Source: Elephas maximus indicus
Taxonomy: Eukaryota > Chordata > Mammalia > Proboscidea > Elephantidae
Direction of reading: 5' to 3'
NCBI RefSeq assembly: GCF_024166365.1
Contig: NC_064820.1
Coordinates: 85,574,001 to 85,638,000 of the forward strand
Length of the DNA stretch: 64,000 nt
The notes beneath the pieces were generated by a model that saw only the letters and a list, made by a program, of their open reading frames with translations, was not told the origin of the DNA and ran no database searches. A program made the position numbers and the translations under genes. Shown here piece by piece: positions 21,117-32,084 of this stretch (position 1 is the first letter of the stretch; the number at the start of each line of letters is the position of its first letter).

Positions 21117-21540
21117 AAAGATGTTCACATACTAATTCCTGGAACCTGTGAATATGTTAACTTGGCTAAGGGATTTGCAGATGTAATTAAGATCTTGAGA
21201 TGGGGATGTTAGCCTGGATTATCCCAGTGAGTCCAACATAATCACAGGGTCCTTATAAGAGGGAAGCAGGAAAGTCCGAGTCAGAGAAGGCAATAGGACC
21301 GTGGAAGCAGAGGTGACAGTGATGCAGGGCCATAAGCCAAGGCATGTGACAGCGTCTAGAAACTGGAAAAGACAAGGAAATGGGTTCTCCCCTAGAGCCT
21401 CCAGAAGGAATATTGCCCTGCCAACACCTTGATTTTAGTCCAGTTAAACTGATTTTGGACTTCTGATCTCCAGAGCTGGAAGATAATAAATTTGTGTTGT
21501 TTTAAGTTTGTTACAGCAACAATCAGAAACTAATACAGCA

Positions 21541-22881
21541 CGGCGCAGCAATGTGAAAATTCAGGATACCAGGCAAAAGCTTCCAGTGAGGAAAAAAACA
21601 GGTCACATACAATGGTACGAGAATCAAACTGGCACCAGACTCTCAAAAGCAACACTTGAATGCAAGAGATAATGGGATATTACCTTAAAAATTCTAACTA
21701 ATACCACGTTCAGCTGAGAATTCTATACCTAGCCAAACCATTAATCGTATATGAGAATTCAGTGAAGATACTTTCAGACGCAAAAGGCCTCCTGTGCAAC
21801 CTCCTGTTGCAAGCTCCATCTCACTCTTGAAATTCTGCACAAACCAGATTCGACAAGAAATTTGTCAAACCTGCAATTAAGCTAGATCCAGATATAACAG
21901 TGCCCAAGAGGCTTCTCAAAAGTGGTTGATCTCACTTACTCAGAATTAAATATGGCAAAATAATTTCCCTTCTGTGTAACCTTTGTCGGGAAGCTACCAG
22001 AAGATATGCTTCGGGAAGTAAAGCAAGAAAGAATAAAACACGGAATTTGGTGAACATGGAAGTCCTGGAAGTCCCAGGAACGGCAGAACAGAGAGCTCTA
22101 GGGGGCGGGGGCCAGATGTATCTGAACCATCTGAGCACTTAAGAACAGGACTCTGTTTGTTTGATGTTGCATCCCCGGGAACTAGAACAGTGCCTAGCAC
22201 ACAGCAGGCACTCAGTGGTACTTCTTGAGTGAACAAATAAATGTGGAATATAATGCTGGTAGGCATTTGACAAAAATGATGAAGAATTGCGGAAGAAGTT
22301 CAGAACAGATACATAAAAAACTTGAACAGATGAACCATATCAGCAATCCTCACAGGAAGAATCAGAAGTTGCATATGTAAGGAAATATAATCACAGCACA
22401 ATATCTGGCTCTGTAGCGGATAATAGTTTCATAGTCATATTAAGTAAACATTAATTTAAATTAAACTATGCTGGGCTAATCAGGAGAGAGGAAGGAGGAA
22501 TTGTGAGAGAGAGCTAAACTTATGTACCATAACAGGAAGCCACTAAGTCATCTCTCAAAGTGATAAATCATACGATAGCCAGGAAGGCATATTTTTCAAT
22601 AACATGGGAGTAAAAACCAGAAAAAAATATCTAAAAGAGATGGAGGAAGTTGCCTCTGGGAGTGGGACAGGGGTGTGGGAGGAAACAATAGGATCCAAGA
22701 GTGGTATTTATCCTCTTAGGCCTTTTAGTATAATTTGTATGTTTTTAAAAAACATGCCTGTTTCACTTTGATTAAAAAAAGTCATTTAAGCTTAAAACAA
22801 GGTAATATTCTTCATGTACAATAGGACAAGATTTATGTGTTGATTCCACTATATTAGCAGGGTTTGGTACATATTAAGTGC
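21541..22881. other. Intronic sequence, mostly unclassified
   Basis: No gene. Near 22150-22242 a segment ('actagaacagtgcctagcacacagcaggcactcagtgg') resembles the 3' part of a MIR or L2 element. The rest is unassigned. Confidence 0.4.
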
Positions 22882-22889
22882 CCAATAAA

Positions 22890-23092
22890 CAGGATGGATT
22901 ACCCAATAAGCAAGGTACACATAGGCTTAATTGTGCTTACTCACTATTCTGAGGTGCACAAGTTCACCTGTTTTTCACCATAAACGCTGTGAAATTGTGC
23001 ACTACAGATTAGTAAGTAAGCACAATTAAGCCCGTGCGTAACTTGCTTGCCGTAAGCCGGTGTTTACTGTGCTTACTGGTTAATCTGCCCCG
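22890..23092. mobile_element. Foldback hAT-like MITE, copy 3 (203 bp)
   Basis: Flanked by a perfect 8-bp duplication CCAATAAA (22882-22889 and 23093-23100). The two halves carry the same module in opposite orientation: 'ggcttaattgtgcttactcac ... gtgcacaagttcacctg' on the left and 'gtgaaattgtgcactacagatt ... taagcacaattaagcccgtgcg' on the right. The whole element can therefore fold on itself. There is no coding capacity. It sits in a MIR/L2-like 3' end ('cacatattaagtgcccaataaa'). Confidence 0.9.
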
Positions 23093-23100
23093 CCAATAAA

Positions 23101-23543
23101 TAATTCTAGAACGAATGAAACCCAAAATCCTAGAGGGAATTGCTGCCAAGCTGCATTTGAGACTCAAAATATTTAAACCTCCTTTTCTCTCATTTTCGAG
23201 GAAATAATTCTTCAACTTTGAAATCTAGGGAGAAAAAAATTCTTTGGTTTATTAGTCTTCTAGTTCCTTCCCTCTGGCTTCTTGACAGATTTCAAAATCC
23301 ATGCAACAGGGTTTTGAACCTTGCTGAAAGATGGCAAGGAAATCTACTGGCCAGATGAGGTTGAAAGGTGGTAGGGAACTCTTACTCATCTAGCTGTGAT
23401 ATGTTATAAAGAGGAGAAGTGTGTCTGGGAGGATGAGAAGGTGAGATTATGGCCCAATGAATTAGGCTTTGGAAGACAATTATTCACTAGGATTAAAGGA
23501 CAGAGAGAAAGTAATGACAAGTTGGAAACTCGGCAGATGAATA
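23101..23543. other. Intronic sequence, no feature recognised
   Basis: No repeat or coding signal that I can name. Confidence 0.4.
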
Positions 23544-23735
23544 TTTCTCAGCCTCAGCACTACTGACACTTTGGTCTCGATAAGTCTTTGCTGGGGGTAC
23601 TGTCCTGTGCATTCGAGGATATTTAACAGCATTCCTGGCCTCTAGCACAATCCCCAGTTGTGACAACCCAAAACATCTTCAACCATTGCCAAATGTCCCC
23701 TGGAGGGCAAAATCGCTCCAGGTTTAGAAACACTG
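23544..23735 (+). repeat. MER5A-like hAT-Charlie fossil
   Basis: The recognisable order is: 'tctcagcctcagcactactgacac', 'gtactgtcctgtgcattcgaggatatttaacagcattcctggcctct', 'ccccagttgtgacaaccc', 'ccaaatgtcccctggagggcaaaatcgctcc', 'ggtttagaaacactgg'. This is the well-known mammal-wide MER5A nonautonomous DNA transposon. Confidence 0.85.
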
Positions 23736-24260
23736 GACTAGACGACTATTGGAGAGTTTAGGTAAAATTTAAATGCGGTCAAAGAGAAGGTCGAGCCCTT
23801 TGGCACATAAGTGAAAGACCTGGAACCACAGAGAGCTATGTAAAAATTCTGTTAGTAAATCAGAAAGTGATTGGAAAAAGAAGTAAAAAGTGTTGGATCT
23901 TGGAATTATGACTCCCTATTTTTTTATTAAAAATATCTGTCGATAAAGGAAGCAATTCAAACCATAACTACACTCAGCCCTCCAAACACCCACTCTAAAT
24001 GGAAATAGAAAGTTACCTGAAAACAGTATTCAAAATTTCATACTTCGCTTATGCCTCTTTTCTCCCTGGATGAGTTTTCTGTCAGCCAGCTGTCAGTTCC
24101 TACTGAAGGAAATCAGAGCTATTCAGAGTTATATAAACACCAATAATTTGTTTATCATTCCCTTACACACGTCTTTCCAATTTAGAGTCTAGATTTTAAT
24201 TCCTTGTTAAGAAATCCCTATAGTATTTGTTCAGTCATATTTCACTGATTATGAGTTTGT
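23736..24260. other. Intronic sequence, no feature recognised
   Basis: No repeat or ORF of note. Confidence 0.4.
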
Positions 24261-24273
24261 AAGGGTGTCTGGA

Positions 24274-24415
24274 TGGAGCCTTGGTGGTACAGTGGTTAAA
24301 GCGTTCAGCTGCTAACTGAAAGGTCTGAGGTTCGAACCTACCAGCTGCTCTGTGAGATAAAGATGTGGCAATCTGCTTCTGTTATGAATCAGAATCAACT
24401 GGATGGCAATGGGTT
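24274..24415 (+). repeat. AfroSINE with 13-bp target duplication
   Basis: A sense copy bounded by AAGGGTGTCTGGA at 24261-24273 and 24416-24428. The segment between 'atctgcttctg' and 'ttatgaatcagaatcaac' is deleted. Confidence 0.9.
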
Positions 24416-24881
24416 AAGGGTGTCTGGAGTGGATCCGGCATGCAGCAATCCTGGGTATGTCTGTTTGCAGGGTGGAGCCTACCTTGGAAAGAATGCTGGG
24501 GTTGGAAAGGCCTCAGCACTCACCTGGTCCAGCCTCCGTTTTGTGCGTATGAGGAGGGTGAGGCAGGAAAGGTAAGAGAACACCTCCAAAGTCATTCTTC
24601 TTACTAAACTGCTTGTCATGACTTAATTAGATGCTTCTGTGTCCTTTATTCTAATGCTTCTTGGATGACCAGTTTCCCACACACGTAGGGCTCTGTTTTG
24701 AGTGCCTGGTTTGTGTGGCATCTGACACAGCAGTGACAAATGAGCTGAGGTGCTTTAACAACTAGCTTGGCCTTTCCTGTAGCTTTTTCTCCCCATCTCA
24801 CTCCACTCTCAGCTTTCCTTTCATTAGGAGAGAAAAGTGATTTCCTTCAGGCCTCTTATTCCATCTCTAAATAGGATTCAT

Positions 24882-25036
24882 AGGAAACCCTGGTGGCGTA
24901 GTGGTTAAGTGCTACAGCTGCTAACCAAAGGGTCGGCAGTTCGAATACGCCAGGCGCTCCTTGGAAACTCTAGGGGGCAGTTCTACTCTGTCCTATAGGG
25001 CCGCTATGAGTCAGAATCGACTCCAGGGCACTAGGT
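24882..25036 (+). repeat. AfroSINE with 14-bp target duplication
   Basis: A well-preserved shorter AfroSINE subtype between perfect copies of TAAATAGGATTCAT (24868-24881 and 25037-25050). Lower divergence (for example 'gtggcgtagtggttaagtgctac', 'gtcggcagttcgaa') suggests a relatively young insertion. Confidence 0.93.
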
Positions 25037-25050
25037 TAAATAGGATTCAT

Positions 25051-26329
25051 GCTCCTTCCCATAAAAGTTGTTGTCTGGCTATGGTGGGGGAAGGGAGCAA
25101 AGGGGAGGACCTTAACGAATGGGTTTGAAGCTCCAAATTCAGCCCCTCCCCCTTTCCCCTGTCCCTGTCCCTCTGCTGTCCCACAGGAGGGCCAGGAGTT
25201 GTGCGTGTCAGAGACCTGGATTCTGTGTCTTTCCAAGTTACCCACCTTTGGGAAGTCATTCCTCTCAGTCTCAGTTTCAGTTTCATCATCCTGAAAATGG
25301 TTATAATATCTACTTGACAGGACGATCCAAAGGGTTAAAAAAGCTAGTTATGCAATGCTCTTGCCACTTACGAATTCCATAAACATTAGTTTCAATTAAT
25401 TCAATAAATGTTAGTTTCCAAACAGGTACTTGAGAATTCCTCTGGGCTGACAATGGGAGTCTAAGCTCCCCCTACTGATGGGTTCTCCATCTTTTGGATG
25501 TTTCCAAACATGCATCAGAATCACACAGGGAGCTTGTTAAAAAGAAGATTCCAGGCTCCACTCCTCGATATTCAATAGGGGGTGCGTTCTATGCACACTT
25601 AGAGAAAATCTGTGGCAAACTTAGTTGTAAACTCTTCATTTCTGGTACAGTCCCACTTCCTCTTTGCTATTCACCCGTGCCTCAGACTCAGCACTGAGCT
25701 GTCACCATCCCTGCCTCCAGTGGTTTGACACTTAACTTCCCTGCAGGAGCCAAGGACAGAGATGGCTGCCACAGACTAGAGAGAGGTAAAGGAAACCATC
25801 CCAGAGAAGAGTACAACCTTGAGCTAGAACGTGCCAAGGACTAAAGGCTTCCTAGCCTATCCTCCCCGGACCAATCTGAGAAAATCTGGAGTTCTGGTGG
25901 GCAGCCCAAGGCAAGGATGTCAAGGTCAGCTGCACCTGGCAAGAGGCAAGCCTGCTACTAGCAAAATGTGAGTCTCCTCCCTTAACAAGGAAAGGGGCAA
26001 GTCCAGAACAAAAGGTGCATCTGAGATTGTCCCAGGAAATGCAATGACTTGCCAGGAAGAGTGTTCTTCGCCGGCACCGGCTTGTAGGAAATATTTAGAA
26101 ACTGCAGTAGCTAGGAACGTTTGCTGTTACCCACATATACCCAAAAAGGTCTGGTTGTTTTCTCCCAGTTGCTTCGGCTGCTCCCCAGGCCTCTGAGGCT
26201 GTGACCTGGGGTATTTACCACCCTCAGGTCTCTCAGCAGACCCCTCCTTTCAAAACACACAAACACGCAAACCCACACCTCCAAGCATCAGGGAGCCAAA
26301 GGTCATGGAATTTTCAAGCATTTGAGGAT
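25051..26329. other. Region upstream of the CpG island
   Basis: No gene. Around 25488-25580 the sequence ('aaacatgcatcagaatcacacagggagcttgttaaa') resembles a MER20-like hAT fossil, at low confidence. A pyrimidine-rich tract lies at 25141-25187. CpG density rises towards 26.3 kb. Confidence 0.4.
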
Positions 26330-27860
26330 GCTGGCAGCGTCTCCACGGTCCCCGCCGGCTCGCAAATCGAGCTCGTTTCCTCAGTTTTTCCAGAGAGCGG
26401 GAGGGAGTGAGCACGAGGTGCTGTCGGAGAAGGGCAAAGGAAGGTGACTGGGGCGACAGCGCCGGGGCACCGATGGGGGCGGGGCGCGTATTTTGTCTCC
26501 TAGTCTCTGAGCTAGGGCAGGCAGCAGGCGGGCTGAGGTGATCGCCATCCCCGAAAGGGAGTTCTGCCCAGAGCCGCTGCGGAGCTGTCCCCACGCCGGC
26601 CACCCGCCCGGAGGTCGCGGGCCTCCTTTGGGAAATGTCGGGGCGAAGGGAGCAGTCATTGTCCCCACCCTGGGGCAGGGGCCCCTGTGCACCCAGACCC
26701 TATGGTAAGGGGTCCAGGATCCTGGTGCCAAGGCTGTGCGTGCCAGAGAGGTGCGGGGCGCAGAGCCAGGGCTGCCCGCTCTTGTGTTTCCCATTTCTCT
26801 AGCCAGCGGCTGCAAACGTTCCGCGGCCCCCAGCTCGCCCCTCTTGGTCCTCTCGCCGCCGAGCGGCCAGAGGCACCTGCGGAGACGCGCTCAGGTCCGA
26901 CCCTCCGACGAGCGCGCTCCTGCGGCCGAGCGCGCGCTGCTTCCGCTGCGGCGCCCACCCGCGCCCGCGAGGCCCGCGCCTGGGATCCTCCCCGGCCCTT
27001 CGCGGCCGCGGGCCGTCTCCACTGCGCGCCCCTTGCCGCCAGGCCAAGAAGAAGGCGAAACCCGCATTAGAGCGAGGTCCAGGCTCGAGCCGCCGCAAAG
27101 CCGGAGCTGAGAAAGGGCGAGGATTAGAGGAGGCGTGGGAATGGGCTAGTGAAGCGCGCCTCGGGATGGTGGGGCACAGACTCTTAGAGACCCCTGTCCC
27201 GGGGGCCCTCGGTTGGGGCGGGGTCTCGCTTCCCGCGCTGCGCACTGCAGTGTCAGAGCGCGCGGGAGGTGCCGGCGCCAAAGGCCTGAGCGCACCGGGC
27301 AGGGCGCACGGAGGCCGTGCGGCCGCGGGCTTCGGACTATGCTCTCCGCCCCCTCCTCCAGGGTACCACCACGGAAAACCAAAGTTTCTCCAAGTGCAGC
27401 CAGCAGAAACGGCACTGCACACTGACCTGGGACGTGCTGTCGAGTTGTCAGCGGCACCTCCCGCCTCCCCGGCTCTGCTCCGACCCTCTGCAGCGGTGGC
27501 CCCAGGACGTCGTCCGGGCTGGGCTGTGCGCTCCGGCAGCTCCTGGGCGGCTCCAGACGCAGATCCCGGTAAGTGCCGCCCTGTCCCCCCCCTGTTCAGC
27601 GGAGAGCGGAGGGTGGAGGGCGCTGAGCCACTGAGCGGAGGAGCGGAGAAGCGGAGGCCGGGAGGCGCGGAGAAGCGGGGGCCGGGAGGCGCGCACCTCG
27701 CCAGACGCCCGGGCGGCGCGAAGCTCCGGATGGAGTGACGCGGCGCCTCGGAGCTGCGCGGCAGGTGGGGGCGGTGGAGCCTGTCCCGGCCCCGGGGACC
27801 AAACTCTTCTCTGAAGCGCCGCCTCTTGTCCTCAGAACTCCACCCCACCCCCGGCCCGAC
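26330..27860 (-). promoter_or_regulatory. ANKRD34B: CpG island, likely ANKRD34B promoter and first exon
   Basis: About 1.5 kb of very GC-rich, CpG-dense sequence in an otherwise AT-rich window, with many GC-box-like GGGCGG/CCGCCC words. It lies about 12-14 kb from the gene's 3' end, matching the remembered span of the human gene. No other gene in the window could own it. I cannot fix the start site; minus-strand GAG/GTGCGC at 27697/27696 is one possible first-exon donor. Long open frames here on both strands are a by-product of high GC. Confidence 0.75.
27643..27690. repeat. Two tandem 24-bp GC-rich units in the CpG island
   Basis: Units GCGGAGAAGCGGAGGCCGGG+AGGC at 27643-27666 and the same with one change at 27667-27690, preceded by related 'gagcggag' words. 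Such a run can vary in copy number and may be G-quadruplex-prone. Confidence 0.8.
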
Positions 27861-28593
27861 TCTGGCCCCTGCGTTTTGGACGTGGCGACTTCGCCCAGAT
27901 CAGGGGCGATAGGATGTTCCCAGTGGTTCCCATTGCGAAAAAACAGTCACCCATACCTCACGGTTCCTGGTTTCCCCTACCCAAATCTGAACCCCTCCTC
28001 AAGTTCTGCTCCCCAGTGGTCCCGCTCTTCAACCCTGTACTCTCTTTCGGTAAATCCAGAGTTTCACATGAGATTGTCGTGTTAGTCGGAGAACGGTTCT
28101 TGTTTTTGTGCGCAAGTTTATAACTTTATTACACTATTATTAAAACATTAATATAACCCTTTAACAAAATTCCCCCAAATGCATCTGTGTTATCCTCAAT
28201 TGAATAAGAAAGAGTAAAAGCAATGATTTTAACTCTTCATTTACCATGGAACACCTGGTGGAGAGACCATCACCTTTATTTCTTTCTTTCTTTTGGGTCC
28301 GATAATGCCAGTCAGAACTATTTCGTAGTTTTGAGTTCTTAAGAGGGGAAAGATTTATCTATGGGCAGACTTCCTTTATTTAGGAAAATAACTTGCTGAA
28401 ATAGCATCCTTAGTAAACATATGCCAAGCAAGTGCACAGGACACTGTGGCTCAGAACTGGGCTCTAAGAAGCTAGACTCCTGGAGCTGGGTTGCCCTCTG
28501 CCCACATCCACTTGTTTGGGGAGATTGGAGGTTCATAGGGAGATATTGGAGATATTTGCATGAAGGCCTTTCCCGGATTCCTTTTTCTTTTAG
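27861..28593. other. Region beyond the CpG island, no gene recognised
   Basis: Normal GC content resumes. Only short ORFs without domains are present. Confidence 0.45.
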
Positions 28594-28609
28594 TTTTTAT
28601 TGATGTATA

Positions 28610-28810
28610 CCCAAACTCATTGGTGTTCAGTCGTTCCAATTAATAGTGACTGTATAGGACAGAGTAGAACCGTCCCATAGGGTTTCAAAGGCTATGATCT
28701 TTACGGAAGCAGACTGCTGCATCTTTCTCTTATGAAGTGGCTGGTGAGTTTGAACCTCCAATCTGTTGGTTAGCAGCTGAGCACTTAACCACTGAGCCAC
28801 CAGGGCTCCG
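28610..28810 (-). repeat. AfroSINE with 14-bp target duplication
   Basis: An antisense copy bounded by perfect TTTATTGATGTATA at 28596-28609 and 28811-28824, inside the old L1. The tRNA-like head (reverse of GGAGCCCTGGTGGCTCAGTG) is intact. Confidence 0.93.
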
Positions 28811-28967
28811 TTTATTGATGTATAGTGTACATATAAAAGGTGTACATTTCACAAGTGTACAGCTCAATGATTTTGTACAGACGTGATCAAGATCAAGAAA
28901 CAGAACATCACCAGTTCCCCAGAAACCCCCCTCATTCTCTCCCAGCAGTACTCTTCCCAGGAGGGGG

Positions 28968-29141
28968 TACCCATTGCTGTACAGTTGATTCCGACTCATA
29001 GTGACCATATGGGACAGAGTAGAACTGCCCCATAGGGTTTCCAAGACTGTAAACTTTACTGAAGCAGACTGTTAAATTTCTCCCACACAGTGGGAGGTTT
29101 AACCGCAGCCAAGCGCTTAACCACTGTGTCCCCAGGGTTCC
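28968..29141 (-). repeat. AfroSINE, antisense
   Basis: Runs from 'acccattgctgtacagttgattccgactcat' to 'ccactgtgtccccagggttcc', with a small deletion in the 'tgggtttgaacc' part. Confidence 0.9.
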
Positions 29142-29458
29142 ATGGGTGGGTAGTGACTTCAGATAGCATAGTTTGTTTTTGCCCTTTATAGCAACTGAAT
29201 TCATGCAGAATATACTGTTGTCTGGCATTATGTCTAAAAGATGCATCCATGTTACAGTGTGGCTGTAGTTCATTCTCTTTGGGGTAGCAATCATGCTGCT
29301 ATGAACGTTAGAGTAGTTGCCTTTTGGTGAACGTATGTACACATTTATATTGGGTACCTACCTATGAGTGGAATTGTGAGTCATGAAGTAGGCATATGCT
29401 CGGTTTCTGTAGATATTGCCAGTTTTTCAAAGTGGATGATCCGATTTTTACTCCTACT

Positions 29459-29963
29459 GTATTAGTTTCCTATTGCTGCTTGTAACATAGTACCACAAAT
29501 TTAGTGACTTAAAACAACATAAATTTATTATCTTATAGTTCTAGAGATCAGAAATCTAAAATACGCTTCAGATGGTTAAAATCAAGGTGTCAGCAAGGCT
29601 GTGTTCTGTCTGGAGGCTTTAGGGAAGAATTTGTTCCCTTGTATTTTCCAGCTTCTAGAGGTTGCCTGCGTTCCTTGGCTCATGGCCCCTTGTTCCATCT
29701 TCAGATCTCTCTCGCTTCTGCTCCCATTGTCACATCCTTCTTACCCTCTGTTTCCTTATCTTACTCTGACTCTTCTATTTCTCTCTTATAAAGACGCTTG
29801 TGATTACACTGGGCCCACCTGGATAAACAGGATAATCTCCCATTTCAAAATCCTTAATTTAAGCACATCGGCAAAGTTCATTTTACCATTTAGATAACAC
29901 ATTCACAGGTTCCGAGGATTAGGATGTGGACATCTGTGGGCAGCCATTATTCATTCTACTATA
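29459..29963 (-). repeat. MLT1-type solo LTR, antisense
   Basis: It begins 'attagtttcctattgctgcttgtaacatagtaccac' and ends 'gtggacatctgtgggcagccattattcattctacta'. It contains the expected 'tccagcttctagaggttgcctgcgttccttggctcatggcccctt' and 'tgattacactgggcccacctggataa' blocks. It is the same broad group as the LTR at 20540 in the opposite orientation. Confidence 0.82.
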
Positions 29964-30639
29964 CCTGCCAGCATGGTATAAGAACATGTTGGAATGTAGG
30001 GAGGCTAGACTGAAAAGAGGGGGACAATGAAGCCCTAAGATACAATTCATCTGGAAGGTCTAACCTGTTGACCTGGGTATTGTGCCAGGGCTGGGAGGCA
30101 CAAGAGGGAGGCTAATGCTGGAACCTCCTCTAGCCACCACTATCCTGGTGCCACCAGTGCGTTTGGGGCAAGGGACTCCCATGTAGAAAATGAGAGTGCA
30201 GGCCTAATTGGGCCTGGGGGCACCCTGCTGAATGAAATGTTAGAGGGGAGACCCTCCTTTGTGGGATTCAGTAACAGCAAGACAACAGTGGTGAACAGAA
30301 TCTCATCTTCCCTGTGGGAAAGGTCCTGGGATTAGCAGAGGAGAGTGGCCCCATGCCACCCAAGTTCTCTACGCAAATGTGCTTTATACCATAATTCATT
30401 TACTACCGGTTTAATTCAGCTCTTAAGACAGATGTGTGGTTAGTCTTTAATCTTTAATTACAAATCCTAATGTCATCATCATCACCATCATCATTTTATT
30501 AAAGGAAATAGAAACAAAGTTTGCAATGGAGACTGTTAAAGCAACTCAATGGAAACTGCAGAATACCCATAAAGTTCAGAAACTGGCAGCCTCAGGTACC
30601 TTAGAAGTAGAGGTGAAAAGGGAACTAAAATAAAAACTG
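29964..30639. other. No gene recognised
   Basis: Includes a short ATC/CAT microsatellite at about 30474-30497. Nothing else is named. Confidence 0.45.
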
Positions 30640-31985
30640 GTTAAAAGTTGGTTTTACCCACAGCCAACATCATACTCAAGGAGCCCTGGTGGTGCAGTGA
30701 TTAAGCACTTGGCGGCTAACTGAAAGGTCGGCAGTTTGAACCCACCAGCTGCTCCGTGGGAGAAAGATGTAGCAGTCTGCTTCTCTAAAAATTTACAGCC
30801 TTGGAATCCTGATGGGGCAGTTCTACTCTGTCCTATATGGTTGCTATGATTTAGAATCAGCTCAACGGGAACAGGTAATATACTCAATGGTGAAAAACTG
30901 AAAGCTTTCCTTTTAACATCAGGAACAATACAAGGACATTTGTTGTTACTGCTGTTATTAACATTCTACTGGGGGATTCAGATTGGAAGAGAAGAAGTAA
31001 AAGTACTGCTATTTGCTGATGGCATGATCTTCTATGTAAAATGTCCTAAAATTCTATATACTCTTAGAACTAATAAACAAATTCAGCAAGGTTGCGGAAT
31101 ACAAGATAGATATTAAAAATTGATTGTATTTCTGTACAATAGCAATAAATAACCTGGATATAATTAAGAAAACAATTCTATTTACAACAGCATAAAAATA
31201 CTTAGAGATAAACTTAACAAAAGAAGTTTATAACTTATATTCTGAAAAAGACAAACATTGCTAAAAGAAATTAAAGAAGACCTAAATAAATGGAAAGATA
31301 TCTGGTGGTCATGTATTGGAATGTTTAATATTGTTAAGATGGCAGCACTCCCCAGACTGATCTACAGATTCAACACAGTTCCTGTAAAAATGCCAGCTGG
31401 CTACTTGGAGGACTCATAATTTCCAATTTCAAAAAAATTTTCTATGAAGCTAAGAGTATTCAAGATAGTTTGGTTCTTGCCTAAGGATACACATACAGGT
31501 TGTTGGAATAGAATTGAGAGTCTAGAAATAAACCCATACATCTATGGTCAATTGATGTTTCCAAGGGTGCCCAGTTGATTTAATGGGGAAAGAAATATCT
31601 TTTCAACAAATGCTGCTGGAACAACTGGGTATCCACATGTAAAATAATGAATTTTGACTTCTGTCACAAACTGCATAGAAAAATTAACTCAGAAAATTGA
31701 TCAGAGACCTAAATGTAAGAACTAAAAGTATAAAAATCTTAGAATAAAGCATAGGCACAAATCATCTTGACCTTGGATTAGACAATGATTGCTTAGATAT
31801 GACATAGAAAGCACAAGCAATAAAATAATAAATAAATAAATTGGACTACATAAAATTTTAAAACTTTCATGCTGCAAAGGACACCAAGAATAAAATGAAA
31901 AGACATCCCACAAAATGAAAGAAATTTTTTGCAAATCATATATCTGATAAGGAACTTGTATGTATCTAGAATATATTGAATATAT
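30640..31985 (+). repeat. Old L1 ORF2 region, segment 1 of 3
   Basis: Decayed ORF2 sequence: RT region ('caaggacatttgttgttactgctgttattaacattctactggg', 'ctatttgctgatggcatgatcttc'), then C-terminal blocks up to 'aaatcatatatctgataaggaacttgtatg'. It resumes at 34017 and again at 37822 after nested insertions. Many stops are present. Confidence 0.8.
30680..30879 (+). repeat. AfroSINE inside the old L1
   Basis: A full-length sense copy bounded by ATACTCAA at 30672-30679 and 30880-30887. It splits the old L1 between 'aacatcatactca' and 'aatggtgaaaaactg'. Confidence 0.9.
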
Positions 31986-32003
31986 GTATATAATATATAT
32001 TGA

Positions 32004-32084
32004 CTGTGCCTATTTCCAAGAAAGGTGATCCAACCAAATGCGGAAATTATCGAGCTATATCATTAATATCACATGAAAGCAAAC
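32004..32084 (+). repeat. RTE LINE, left piece
   Basis: RTE RT-region sequence ('tgactgtgcctatttccaagaaaggtgatccaac') that is continued at 32752 after an L1 insertion. The matching region of the 44-kb copy is at 44525-44600. Confidence 0.85.

Larger units (their letters stand above)
20540..21537 (+). repeat. MLT1-type LTR split by SINE insertions
   Basis: The first 32 bp ('tgtgataggcagaataatagccccctag') and the remainder from about 21117 ('aaagatgttcacatactaattcctggaacctgtg' to 'cagaaactaataca') are parts of one MLT1-type MaLR LTR. Roughly 545 bp of AfroSINE sequence has been inserted between them. Confidence 0.82.
28594..29458 (-). repeat. Old L1 3' end, antisense, host of two SINEs
   Basis: It reads as reversed L1 3' sequence: 'tttattgatgtatagtgtacatataaaaggtgtac', 'gatcaagatcaagaaacagaacatcaccag', then ORF2-end blocks ('catgttacagtgtggctgtagttcattc', 'caatcatgctgctatgaacgtt', 'gggtacctacctatgagtggaattg'). 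It is interrupted by the AfroSINEs at 28610 and 28968. Confidence 0.72.

Noticed and set aside
26418-26430. REST/RE1 site in the ANKRD34B CpG island
   Set aside because: A 'ggtgctgtc' word is present but the second half-site is missing.
26799-27848. 349-residue open frame on the minus strand (and several plus-strand frames) in the CpG island
   Set aside because: Very GC-rich sequence has few stops by chance. The translations are Arg/Pro/Ala/Gly-rich with no domain, and overlapping frames are open on both strands.
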